Assembly (NCBI GenBank): GCA_003508835.1
Contig: PUFA01000034.1
Span: forward strand, 1,984,001-2,048,000
DNA: 64,000 nt
DNA from: Eonycteris spelaea
Lineage: Eukaryota > Chordata > Mammalia > Chiroptera > Pteropodidae
Direction: 5' to 3'
Positions 44,213-54,759 of the stretch are shown piece by piece (the stretch's first letter is position 1; every line of letters begins with the position of its first letter). Made by a program: the position numbers and the translations under genes. The notes under the pieces are model-generated. The model made no database searches. It saw nothing but the letters and a program-made list of their open reading frames with translations, and was not told where the DNA came from.

Positions 44213-45884
44213 CTGCCCAAGAGAAGAGCGGGAATGCCATTTGGGCTAAGCACTAGCATCCCTCTGGGTCACCCACCTACAGAGGAGGCCGTGCGGCTGA
44301 CCCACTGTGTCCTCTGGGCACTGACCCTGCTCAACATGCAAAGCCCAGGCCACTGTACCCAGGTATAGGCCCCATCTATGTCCACACTGTCCCTCCCGTC
44401 CCCACTCCCTCACTGACTCCCTGACTAGACAGGGAGCCCACGGGGCCTGGAACCGGGTCTTGGTGGTCTTTGGCCCTGGGGCCTGGCACAGTTTGTTCCA
44501 CTGAGGCTCTGCAAACACCTGGCACCTAGGGTCAGATGACCATGTCAGGCCTCTAACAAGTGAGCCAGCAGCCCCAGGCAGCCCGGCAGGACGGCCAGCT
44601 CCCGGGGCGGAGGCCCAGTTCCCAGAGCAGGAGGCATGGGGGGCAGCAGGCGGGCCCCACACACGCTCTCTCCCACCCCGGTCCCCCTTTCTCTGCTTTT
44701 TCTCCAGCCTCTGCACCCCTTCCTCCCCCCCCACCCACCCCAGACCCTTGGAGACAGATAAAATAAAGCGAGTGGCCTCCCTTCACCTAGAGAACTGAAA
44801 TATGGCACAAACGACTCGAAATCAGGATGAGAGGTGACGCTCTTGCTTATTCACAGGTAGATCCAGGGCCTCCTGCCTAAGCCGCGTCCCGTCCCGGATG
44901 GCCACAGAGCCACCTGGGGGCGTCCTCCGTAAAGGACGTGCCCTCGCTTCCCCTCCCGGCCTGGCCCGGCCCTTTGGTTCTTTACATGGTTCTGAGTCGG
45001 TTTTGTCCCCACGAGGACCGTGGCACCTGAGGAGACCTGAGCTTCACCTGAAGAAGTGGGGCCGGCTCTCGCGAGACCGGGTTTCTCCTTCCAGCCCTTA
45101 CAGAAGGTGCCAGGGTCTTTCTCCAGACGGGTGTCTCCCGGGGGCCAGAGAAGCTGGGCTGAGTGTGGGCAGGGAGCGAGGACACGAGTGTGTGGAGGCC
45201 GTTTCTGCAGGACGGCCTCTTGGTGTCACGGCCAACGGGGGGACCACTGGGGGGTGTGTGGCCATGCTCGGCCCTGGTGAGTGGCCCTGGACTCACACGT
45301 GGACCTGTCAGCTCTGACTGCTTCACAGCTGAGGGCACCTCTTACTGGGTTGAGGGAGGCGAGAGGGCATGGCCTGCCTGGGTCCCTCTCAGCCCCCACG
45401 GAGCTGTGGTCCGTTCGAAACCCTCTGCCTGGCCCCCACCTTGTCCCCGGAGCTGGTGTGACTGCTCTTCAGAGTCCCTCCTGGAGGCGGAGGGTGAGCT
45501 GTGCGCTCACTCAAAGAGGGTCTCCGGTGAAGGTGGGAGGAAGGGGGTGGCAGCCCACGAGCCAGCCCACGGGAGCAGACCAACAGGGCGCCCAGCCATG
45601 GCCGGCAGGGACAGGCTGGGGACCTCGGTGTCTCTGGCCTCATCGGCCCTTCCTCGGGGGCACCCCTGGGAAGCTGGCCGTCTCCAGGCCCTGGAATTTA
45701 AGGGGGGCCCTGGCCAGTCCATTGGTCTGTGTCCGTCCCCAGGCCTGACGCGCACACTTTTTAGGGTCTGCACTTTTCCCCCCTTTTAATGATGATACAA
45801 AGAAACACCTTTCTTACCCTGCCAGTCAGGTGCAAGGGCTTCCCCCACACCATTCTCTTCACAGTGAAATACAGCGAATTGTTT

Positions 45885-46150
45885 TGATGATGCTGGTGGC
45901 TGCATTTATCGAGCCCTTTCTGTATACAAGGCTTTGGGCTCTACACTTATTGACTCATTTGATGACGCCCTGGGAGGCAGACGTTATTTTCACTGTCTCT
46001 TTAAGAGAAGTCTGTGGTTCAGAGAGGTTAAGTAATTCACCCAACGTCAGACAACTCAGGCTAAGGAGCAGGAAGTCCGAGCCAGGTCCGTCTGACTCCA
46101 GAGCCTGTGTTCCTAACCCGTGCTTCCTTAACCACTGTGTCACACTCTCT
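45885..46150 (+). mobile_element. MIR relic
   Basis: GCATTTATCGAGCCCTTTCT, ATTGACTCATTTGATGACGC, GTTCAGAGAGGTTAAGTAAT, TCACCCAACGTCAG and CCTAACCCGTGCTTCCTTAA make a near full-length MIR. It begins 150 bases 3' of exon 3 in the transcript. Confidence 0.9.
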
Positions 46151-46300
46151 CCCTCTGATAACTGAACCCACCGAATCTACAAACGCTGTGGCGAAACACC
46201 CCGGGACCCCTCTGCCATGGTGCTTAGAGGACAGGATCCTGAAGGCCCGTCTCGCCCATGGCAGCGGCCGGGCCCTGGCCTGCCCTCTGTCCCTCCCTAC

Positions 46301-46451
46301 CTGTCTCCTCCTCCGGCTCGTCGCCTGCCTCTTCCTCCTCCAGCGGCACGGGGTACTGCAGGTGGGTCACCAGACCCATGTTTTCCTTCTTGTAAAACTC
46401 GATGAGCTGGTCCAGCTTGGTGAAGAACCTCATGGGGACACCTTCTGATGC
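46301..46451 (-). CDS. INPP5D: INPP5D exon 3: C-terminal half of SH2 domain
   Basis: 151 nt, phase 0 in, one base carried out. The translation starts ASEGVPMRFFTKLDQLIEFY and ends in an acidic stretch, LEEEEAGDEPEEET. This is the later part of the SH2 fold, which binds phosphotyrosine in ITIM/ITAM-type receptors and SHC, followed by the acidic start of the linker. The acceptor reads TGTCTCCAG before GCATCAG, and the donor reads ACAG/GTAGGG. The exon corresponds to about residue 67 to 116 of human SHIP1. The FLVR-containing first half of the SH2 domain must be in exons further right, outside the window. No indel is seen. Confidence 0.97.
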
Positions 46452-46791
46452 CTGGAGACAGGACCCCGAAAAGAAGCAAGGTTGAACTGGCTGAGACATC
46501 ACCCACCCACAAAGGCCACCTGCAGCAGAGACCGACTCTGGCTGAGGGAGTGACCAGAATCCAGAAAAAGCGCTGGGCTCCCACACAGTGTCCGCTGGCC
46601 CCACCCACAGCCTCCCGTCCTGCAACCAGCGGCCCGAGAGCCCGTCTGCAAAAGGCACACACAGGACAACTTTAAAGAATGTTTTTTTTCTCAGTTTAAA
46701 AAAACAAAAACAAAAACAGAGCTTCACTTTTAAACGTATTCTGTTATACAGAGAATATATTTTTATTACGGCAAAATTAGAAAATACAGAT

Positions 46792-46997
46792 CTTTTTTTT
46801 CTTTTTAGGTGAGGCAACACTTGGTTGACCACACAGATCGCAAGGACCTTGTGAGCTTACAATCCCTTATGTTTTATTTTTTATGGCTATAGCAGTGGTC
46901 TTTCTAGGTGGTCTCCCAAGTACTAACCAGGCCCGACCCTGCTTAGCTTCCGAGATCAGACAGGATTGGACTTGTTCAGGGTGGCGTGGCCGTAGAC
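46792..46997 (-). mobile_element. 5S rRNA-derived SINE, copy 1
   Basis: On the minus strand it starts GTCTACGGCCACGCCACCCT and continues CTGATCTCGGAAGCTAAGCA and GGGTCGGGCCTGGTTAGTAC, as in 5S rRNA. It then has a shortened box C (TTGGGAGACC, lacking ATGG). After the 5S end comes a non-5S body (AAGGGATTGTAAGCTCACAA, GGTCCTTGCGATCTGTG, GTGTTGCCTCACC) and an A-rich tail. The same body follows the 5S head at 51840, so this is a composite SINE family, not a stray 5S pseudogene. It resembles the fruit-bat MEG-R elements. Confidence 0.88.
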
Positions 46998-47000
46998 CAG

Positions 47001-47050
47001 AATTTTTATAAAAAGAAATCACCTGAATTTTTATAAAAAGAAATCACCTG
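47001..47050. repeat. 25-base tandem direct duplication
   Basis: Two identical 25-base units (AATTTTTATA...ATCACCTG) lie head to tail, three bases from the 5' end of the 5S-derived SINE. Confidence 0.95.
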
Positions 47051-47101
47051 TAATCCCACAACCTCAAGAGACCTATTTTCAACAGTTTAGAATATATTTT
47101 T

Positions 47102-47102
<1 letters not shown>

Positions 47103-47155
<53 letters not shown>

Positions 47156-47171
47156 TGTGTGTGTGTGTGTC
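47103..47171. repeat. (GA)n(GT)n compound microsatellite
   Basis: About 50 bases of GA followed by about 18 bases of GT, intron 2. Confidence 0.97.
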
Positions 47172-48286
47172 TCTGGTAGGTGTTATTCCCTCCACCTCCC
47201 CCCTCCACAAAAAAAATCATTTTATTTTTAAACACTGGAAAAATCTCTTCTAGTAATTATTTTGCTTTTATTTTTATATTTTTTCATTTGCTATAATTCT
47301 GTTCTTTCAAAGCCCAGAAAATGAGTCAGCACAAAGACCTTCCCTGATTTGTATCTCTGTTGCTGAGGCCCGAGGAGATGTGGGCAATTCCCCCAGGGCT
47401 GTTCAAACGTCCTGCAGCCAGGTCCTGCCCCTCATCAGTGGCTCCAGCAGGACATTTCCCGAGGTCCCTTCACAGCCAGTCCCTCCCCGAGGCCCTGCTG
47501 AGCAGGGCCCCTGCCTTGCCCTGAGGCCCCGTCTCTGCTGGTTCCCTGGTCAGGCAGTAGGGCAGGATGGCAAACTGCAAGCAGGAGACTCGCCTTCTCA
47601 TCAGTAATGCTCACACTCTACGGCTCCTAGCCCGACGCGTCCCACCACATCCGTGACATCACGTTAGTAACTGCCGTCACGTCAGTGACGGTCATGCAGT
47701 TGGAAAATGATTGAGGAGCTGCCGCCTTTGGAGTTGGCGTCATGGGTCCAGGTGTTCCCGTAGGGGCTGCCAGCTGCCTGCTTGCTAAAGGGACAGGGAC
47801 CCACCGCACGTGGAAAAGGAAGCCCAACATGGAAAGAGAGTGGAGGTCGGAAAGCCCACCCAGGCTGGCGAACGAGCGGCGTCCAGGCCCCAGCATGGCC
47901 GGAGCACCTCGACCTATCCACCTTCAAGGCAGGTACCTAGTGCTCGGACATGGCTGGGACCGATGTGGGAGGCCGTGGTCGTGCCCTGGCCTGAAGGTCC
48001 TCAGGGATCCAGGGAAGTAGGATCAGGAGAGTGGGCGAGGCGGGATGACCCGGACTGGGACAAACCCAGGCATCTGGGAATGGGCTACGACTCAGACCTG
48101 GCCCGAGTCTCGTTCCCGGTGGTTAACCTCAGGTTGTAGTGAGGATGCGTTTGCCTTCAGCGAGAGCCCACTCTGCCACCTCTGTTCTCGCCCTGACTCA
48201 GGGCTCTCGACTGCCTTTCTGTCTCTCTCCAAGCAACCATGTATGTGCACAGGCACTGCACACATGTACGAATCTGCCTGTGAGGG

Positions 48287-48289
<3 letters not shown>

Positions 48290-48320
<31 letters not shown>

Positions 48321-48321
48321 G
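48290..48321. repeat. (TG)n microsatellite
   Basis: A short TG run of about 30 bases in intron 2. Confidence 0.95.
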
Positions 48322-48329
48322 GCGAGCGT

Positions 48330-51300
48330 GTGGCTGAAGCGATTTAGGACGTTTGTAAAGAGTTTAACAAAAGGCTTTTGAAAAGAACCATTTTCAATGC
48401 GTGTTCACAAAGCCCCCTGTTAAGCAATCACTTTCAAACATTACTGAACCAGAAATACCTGGGCAGCGGCAGGTGGGCCGTCTGAGAGTAACTTCGAGAG
48501 GTTTGAAATCGAACGTGAACAGGACAGCCAACATGCTCTGATGCAAGGGCGACGAACGCGACTCAGTTGAAGCGGCCGTGACGAAGGTGTCACCCCGCAA
48601 AGCATTCACTGCTCATGGGCGACAAACCATTAGGCGGACGGGAAAAAATGTGAAAATATCAAAGGAGTCTAGCAGAGCAACTCGTGTGTGAGTCGGGGAA
48701 AGTGTTCGCGGCCGGCGGGCGGCTGGGGCACGCACGTTGGAGCGCGCTCGTCAGAGACGGGCATGTAGGACACCCCGATGCTAAGACATACATCATTTCG
48801 CTTACTGCTGAACAGCTGAAGCGTGAGCGACGATCCACCACCGGCCGTGGACGCGTTTGATTTCGGGCGGGTGAAAAAACAAGCATCGTGGAGCTGATGC
48901 AGTACGCTGTGGACGGGGCACGCAGAATAACAGAACACGCTGCCGTTAATCGAATCCCTACAGATTCAATGAGACAGGAGGCGGGGCGGGCTGGAGGCCC
49001 TGGAAGCCCATGCCGGGTGCCGGGGGCTGTTGGTGAGGCAGACCTACAGGGGTCACTTGCACTTGGACCGTTCACAGAGGCCAGGGAGCCAAGGAACCTG
49101 GTGAACCAAGGTTGCTGGATGCCCAGGTGGCCCAGGTTCTTGGAAGGTCGAGGATGAGGGTTGAGTTCACACCTCAAGGACAGCAGAGCAGCCGGTCTGG
49201 GGGGAGGCGGGGAGGAGGCAGGCGAGCCAGTGCATGGCCACTCAGGGGCACTGCTTGGGGTGGGACGCATGCCTTCCCCCCCCCACGCTCGCGCAAGGAA
49301 GCACCCGGGAAAAGTGCGGGCGCCCTACAGGAGGCAGGTCCCACCTGAAGTGGAGGCTCACGCACGCGCGGCTCAGTGGGAGGCGGCCCGTCTCGATGGG
49401 CAGGGCAGGTGCACGGACACAGAGGGAAGGGTGCAGCAGGCACCCGCGAGGCCAGAGTCGGGGTCTCCCTGGAGGAGCTGTTCCCCAGAGGGTGTCCCCA
49501 TTAGGCTTCGCGCTTGGCGCTAAGGCGAAGGGGCTCACAGAGACTGCTTTGAGAACTCAGGTTCAAAGCACATTCTACAAGAGGAAGAGGAAGAGAAACG
49601 GGTCGGAGCGGCCAGGATTACAGACGCTCCGGGCTGGCCCAGGCTGGGGTGCGGAGGGGTGGGGTGGGGAACGCAGTCTAGCCAGGTGGTGGAAGGCTCC
49701 AGCGCCCAGTGCAGACAGCAGCAGCCCGTCCTTAACATTCTCGTCCCTAACTGGCCCTCCATCAAGGCAGGTGTGGCAGGCGAGGGGGTGGGTCTGCTCA
49801 AAGGGCAGCCATGCCTGGGCGTGGCCTAACCAACCCGGCCGGGTCAAGGTGCAGAGTCAGGAGCCCAGGCTGTCAGGCAGACAGCGGGCTGGTGGGACCA
49901 CTGTGGGTCCTGGGGGGTGCATGTCCGCCCACAGTCAGGGGCCAGGTCTGCTGCCCGTCGTACCCCCAGACGGTGCCGCAGAGCCTGGCATTGGAGGTGC
50001 TTGGCAATTGTGGTTGGATGGGCTTGGGTTTGGGGTCCAGATGTCAGCCACGCGTTAGGAGCCAAGAGGGAGAGCACCTTGTGTGAGTGTGGGCCCGGGG
50101 GTGCAGAGAAACGGCTCGGGGAGAACAGGTAGCCGGCAGCACCCCTCTGCTCACCCCTGACCACGGCCGCAAAGACGGTGCCTTTTTGACAATTTAAAAT
50201 ACAAAGTGGGATTAGAAGGTCGTCGGGTGTATCAGCCCGGTCCCGGCATATGTCACATTACCCTGGGGAACGGGGGAGGATTTAGCATGCAGGGTGTAGG
50301 GATACAAATAAGAGGGGTGTCGTCCCCCAGAGCTGGCGACGGGGGAACAGTCACCACACTGGGACCAGTCACAGGGGAGGGGTAGGTGCAGGAAGCCAGA
50401 GAAGACAGCCTGACAGGAGCTGTGGCCCCCAAAACCTGGAACCAGGGGCAGGAGGTCCTCGGGCCTCCCGTCACCTGGCCGTGCCTCCCACGAGCCAAGC
50501 CCAGCTGGAAAGGAGGGGCCGGAGCAAGCAGCAGCCACTCAGCGCAGCAAGTCCAAGGTGGGCAGCCACACAGGAGGGCGGAAGCCGTGGGGAGGCAGGC
50601 AGCCCCTTTGTTCTGCGCCCACCCCGTCAGTGCTCACACCGGCCGGCGGGGATGGGCCACATTTCCTACCATTGGTTCTTAACGGTCAAGGCCTCCAGAC
50701 TTTGTTCCTCATTCCACAGCCACTGGCTTCCTGAAGAGATTTATCAAGTCATTTTGAAACAGAAGGAAGCTAACGAGAACCCCGCACAGTGACAGACACT
50801 CCCCGGGCGGGGGGGGAGGCACAGATGATGGGGTCTCTGCTCTGTGGCCACCCTCCCACCAGCGGGAACACCTAGAACACATAACTGGCGGCTTGATTTT
50901 GCACAGGCAAAGCGCGGCGGTTACGTGGGCCTGGTCACGACGCACCAGGTTCGGGGCACAGAGCGGATGTGCCTTCGGGGTTTGTGGAATCGACAGAAGG
51001 GACGTGAACTTAGGTTCCTCGCCAAAAGTCACGCAGGAGACAGCGTGGTAGGCGCCGCTCCAGACTGAGAAACAGGACGCCCACCTCCTCCTGCCTCCCA
51101 TGAAGACCACCGGGTCTGCAGAACTTCCCACACATGTCCCACCACAAGCATTTCCAGGAAGGCCTTGCAGACCGCTCCCCACCACGCCCGGCTGCGCCTG
51201 CCCCCCACAAGCTCTGCCTCGTCTCGTCCCCCAAGCCACTTGCAAGGGTGATGACAGGCCCCACCGCCGTCTGGGGAGATGGGCCCATGGCACGAAACGG

Positions 51301-51830
51301 ACCTCACAGTTGAAAGGTTGCGGGAGACAGATTTGCATTGACCAGCTGAGCTCTGCAGAGAGGGGTGCCTCCTCCCTGTCACGTGACACCTGGGCTGACC
51401 CAGGTGCGATGCTGCTGGGGAAGGTACAGAGCAAGGGGACAGGGCCACCTCCAGCCCGAGGGTTGGAGAAGAGACCCTGGGGGTCTTCAGAATGAAGGAC
51501 AGCTGACCGTCCAGCCCGTTGGAGGCTCCAGGGCTGCATGCTCTGAAATGGTATGCATGTTTCCAGAAATACTTTCTGGGCTGCGACTCTCAGAGCCCCA
51601 CGAAAGTGGGGGTAGGGGGAGGAGGGGCAGGGCAGGGCGGCTGGAGTGCTGGACCAGCTGAACTTCCCCAGCGGGGAATTTTTACTTTAGTGCCGTCTAC
51701 TTTATCGGAATGGGGAATCGAAAGAGGCTGCTCACAGGGAGTGAAGTGGAAGCCAGGAGCCCCGGGCAGACCCACTGCCCCGGGGGCACCCCTCCCCTGG
51801 ACGCTGCCAGCCTTTGCTTTAAATTAAAAA
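48330..51830. other. Intron 2, GC-rich stretch with no recognised element
   Basis: GC-rich, with several long but featureless open frames on both strands (49234-50058 plus, 50709-51539 minus). None shows a known domain, and they overlap each other on opposite strands, so they are read as chance frames. No exon with SH2 content is seen. Confidence 0.55.
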
Positions 51831-51839
51831 CCACATACA

Positions 51840-52077
51840 GTCTACGGCCATTCAACTGTGTGATCCGTTTCTACCCCGAACATGCCCGATCCCGTCTGAT
51901 CTCGGAAGCTGAGCAGAGTCAGGCCTGCTCAGTGCTTGGATGGGAGACCGCTGAGAGAAGACCAGGTGCTGTAGGCATAAAAAAATGAAAAGCAAGGGAT
52001 TTTGTAAGCTGACAAGGCCCTTGCCATCTGTGAGGTGAACCAAGGGTTGCCTTGCGTACAAAAATAAAAAATAAAAA
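51840..52077 (+). mobile_element. 5S rRNA-derived SINE, copy 2
   Basis: It starts GTCTACGGCCAT. After about 19 foreign bases it resumes the 5S order: ACCCCGAACATGCCCGATCC, GTCTGATCTCGGAAGCTGAG, then an intact box C, TTGGATGGGAGACCGC, and GGTGCTGTAGGC. The body AAGCAAGGGATTTTGTAAGC, GACAAGGCCCTTGCCATCTG, TGAGGTGAACCAAGGGTTGC is shared with copy 1. It ends in A-rich AAAAATAAAAAATAAAAA. The internal pol III promoter elements look better kept than in copy 1. Confidence 0.9.
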
Positions 52078-53397
52078 GTCATATACAATTATCATGGAAA
52101 TTTGGTAAACAATGAGAAAATATTAACGTGTGAAAAAAATAAAAACAAAAACCCTGCGCATTATCCCAGGAGAGCAAAGCATTTTCCCCGTGTCCAAGGA
52201 GGTCACTAGAAATGTCCAAACAGGGTGACCCTGCCATTTGGCTGCTGTGAAGAGAATGGCAGGTGGGTTTGGGGGTGGCTGGTGCCCTTTATTCCCTATT
52301 TCCCCACAAAGGCTGGGGCAGCATTGGAGGCCTCAGGGGAGGGAGAGGGCAGAGCCGGTTCCGCCCCAGACCCCGGGCTGTCACTCATCCTCGGGCCCCT
52401 CGCGGATGGAGGAAAGCGAGGGGCAGCGTGGAAGTCGGTCCCCAGGCGTTCTGAGCACCACCTCCTGCCCCGGGCCCTGAGGCTGAGGCCCAGCGATGCT
52501 TCTCCCGCTCAGAGACCAGCTCGGCAGGGGCTGGATGCCACCTCCACGTGCACCTCTCACCGCCACCGCGACCCACCTCCTCCCAGCCCTGCCTCGGCCC
52601 TCACCGCCTCTGCCAGCCCCTGACATGCTTCCCTGGCTTTTCTTCTCCCCTTTGGAAGCTTCTCAATTCTTAACCACCTCCTCTCCCCGAAAGGTCTTCC
52701 TGAGAATTACAGACCCCGACCTGGGTGAAGAAGGGAGAAGCAGGAAGACGGGACTGGGGGACCCTGTAAAGTTAGGATTTCGTGCTAAGAGTGATTTGCG
52801 TGGAAGCTGGGGGCCCTGCAACCCCCCTCTGGGGCTTGAACGGGTGGGGTAGAGTGGGGGGTGATGGGGGGAGTGGGACGGTGGGAGTGGAGGCACAGTG
52901 AAGGGAGAGGGGCCAGGGCAGAGCCGGCATCAGAACATCAGACAGATGACTTCCTACCACACCAGGGAGGGGCCAGTGAGTGACAGGGAGCCAGGGAGGA
53001 GAACCCTCTGGCATTAGCAAGTGATGGGGGCGGGGGGGCAGGAATGGACCACAGGATGTGTCTCTTTAGAAGCCAATCAGCTCCTCCCCTTCTCTTCCCT
53101 GCCTTTCTCTTTCCTTCAAAACATATTTATTGGTTTGCTCCCTTTCCCTGCTCTCCCTCTGAAGTGGCCAGGGGCAGCGGGGCTAGGCAAGGTGGCCGGC
53201 AGGCAGAGGGTGCAGTGGGGCCCAGGGGCAGCAGAGCAGGGGGACCGGCTCCAACAAGGAAACGAGGGAACAGTAAAATCTACAGCGAAGTCGGGGCGGG
53301 TTTCTCACGGCCACGAAAGGGATTAGAGAGGCTAGCATGAACTCTGACCTCAGTGTCACCTTGGAAGGTGGAAGCTCCAGCGTGAACTCACAGGCAA

Positions 53398-53452
53398 TAC
53401 TGACGTGTGCATGCGTGCGTGTGCGTGTGTGCGTGTTCACGCACACACACAC
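53398..53452. repeat. (TG)n/(CA)n compound microsatellite
   Basis: TGTGCATGCGTGCGTGTGCG followed by a CACACA run, partly self-complementary. Intron 2. Confidence 0.85.
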
Positions 53453-53729
53453 ATTTCCCAGCTCTGTCTGCTGAGAGGACCAGAAGCAGCGACACCCTTA
53501 CCACTGTCCACTGAGAAAGAACCAGAGACATGGCTGAGTCGAGGGCCGTGAGAGGCCGTGTAGGGTGGGGAAGGTGTAACGTGTGTCTGGGACATCTAAG
53601 GTCCCGGAAAGTAAGGAAACGCTCAGAAAATGAGGACGGTTTGTCAAAAGGATCCAGGAGCCAGGAGACAGCTGCAAACGCAGTCGACAGGACCATCTGG
53701 CACAATCCGAGCATCGAATGAATGATAAA

Positions 53730-54755
53730 AATACTTGTAATTTATTGACTAAAATATAAATTCATGAGTCTATACTAAACGGGGAGGGAGAGCTCCCTCT
53801 TGCAGGACATGCCAATAATAACTGTCGAAGGCATGATGGAAATAGTCACCGTTTGGCAACCATCAAATTAATCATTGATCCGGGCAGACTCAACAGATGC
53901 TAAAATGCTAAAACTGGTGGTGAGAGTCTGAGAAGGAATGGGATATCTACGCCGTCTCGGAGCGCCGTCCCAGAAAATAATTAACCGTTTCGAAGGGAAG
54001 ATAATAGCTTTGCAATGAGGAAACCCGGCAGACACCCGTAAGCAAGTGATGAAGTTAACTTCGGCGGTAATGGGACAAAGGGACCTCGTGCGTCTCCTGA
54101 GATGGGCACACGCGGGAGGACACGGCAGCACTTCTGTGGGACTCCTGCTGAGAATGCAGGGCCTGGAGCCAGTCCTGCGGAAACCCCAAAGTGAGGGACA
54201 GCGTTCAAAACGACTCGCCTATCCTTCTCGAAAAGGCCAGGTTCACGAGAGACAGGGGACTGTGCTCAGCTTAAGGGATGTGATAGTTACACGTGCCATG
54301 TGATCCCAGATTGAACCTTAGTCCAGACAGGGGGCATTATATGTATATATTATATAGATATCCTGTATGTAATATAGAAATATAATACATTTATATGTGG
54401 TTAGAAAGGGCATTACTAAGACAATTGGAGAAATTTGAATAGAGCCTGAGGATCAGGCGGAGGTATTTTCAGGGTTAATGTATTGTTTTTGATGGTTGAA
54501 CTGGGGTTGTGTTGGGAGAGAGTATTTAGCATTTAAGAAGAACACATTGAACTATTTAGGGATAATGGGGCATTGCCAGTAACTAAGGCTCCAAGAATTC
54601 AAAAACAATAATAATATGAGAGAGAATAGTCATCTTAGGATGCTAAAATGTTGATTGGGGAAAGCGAGTGAAGGATATACAGGGTTTCTTTGTCCTATTT
54701 TTGAAAATTTTCTAGAATTCTGACATTACTTTCAAAAGAAAAGGGAAAAAGACAA
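53730..54755 (+). mobile_element. L1ME-type 3' end relic
   Basis: Ordered matches to an old L1 3' region: CAATGAGGAAACCCGGCAGA, GGTTCACGAGAGACAGGGGA, GCCATGTGATCCCAGATTGA, GGAGAAATTTGAATAGAGCC, TTTAGGGATAATGGGGCATT and ATATACAGGGTTTCTTTGTC, ending in an A-rich tail. Subfamily tentative. Confidence 0.7.
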
Positions 54756-54759
54756 TCAG

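Noticed and set aside
46865..47000. A functional 5S rRNA gene
   Set aside because: The box C region lacks four bases and the element continues into a SINE body. No terminator T-run is placed as in 5S genes.
49234..51539. Open frames of 274 codons (plus, 49234-50058) and 276 codons (minus, 50709-51539)
   Set aside because: The sequence is GC-rich and stop-poor on both strands, with overlapping opposing frames, no domains and no splice logic. Chance frames in intron 2.
51840..51976. A functional 5S rRNA gene
   Set aside because: It has an internal insertion near the 5' end and several substitutions, and the same non-5S body follows as in the other copy. It is a SINE.
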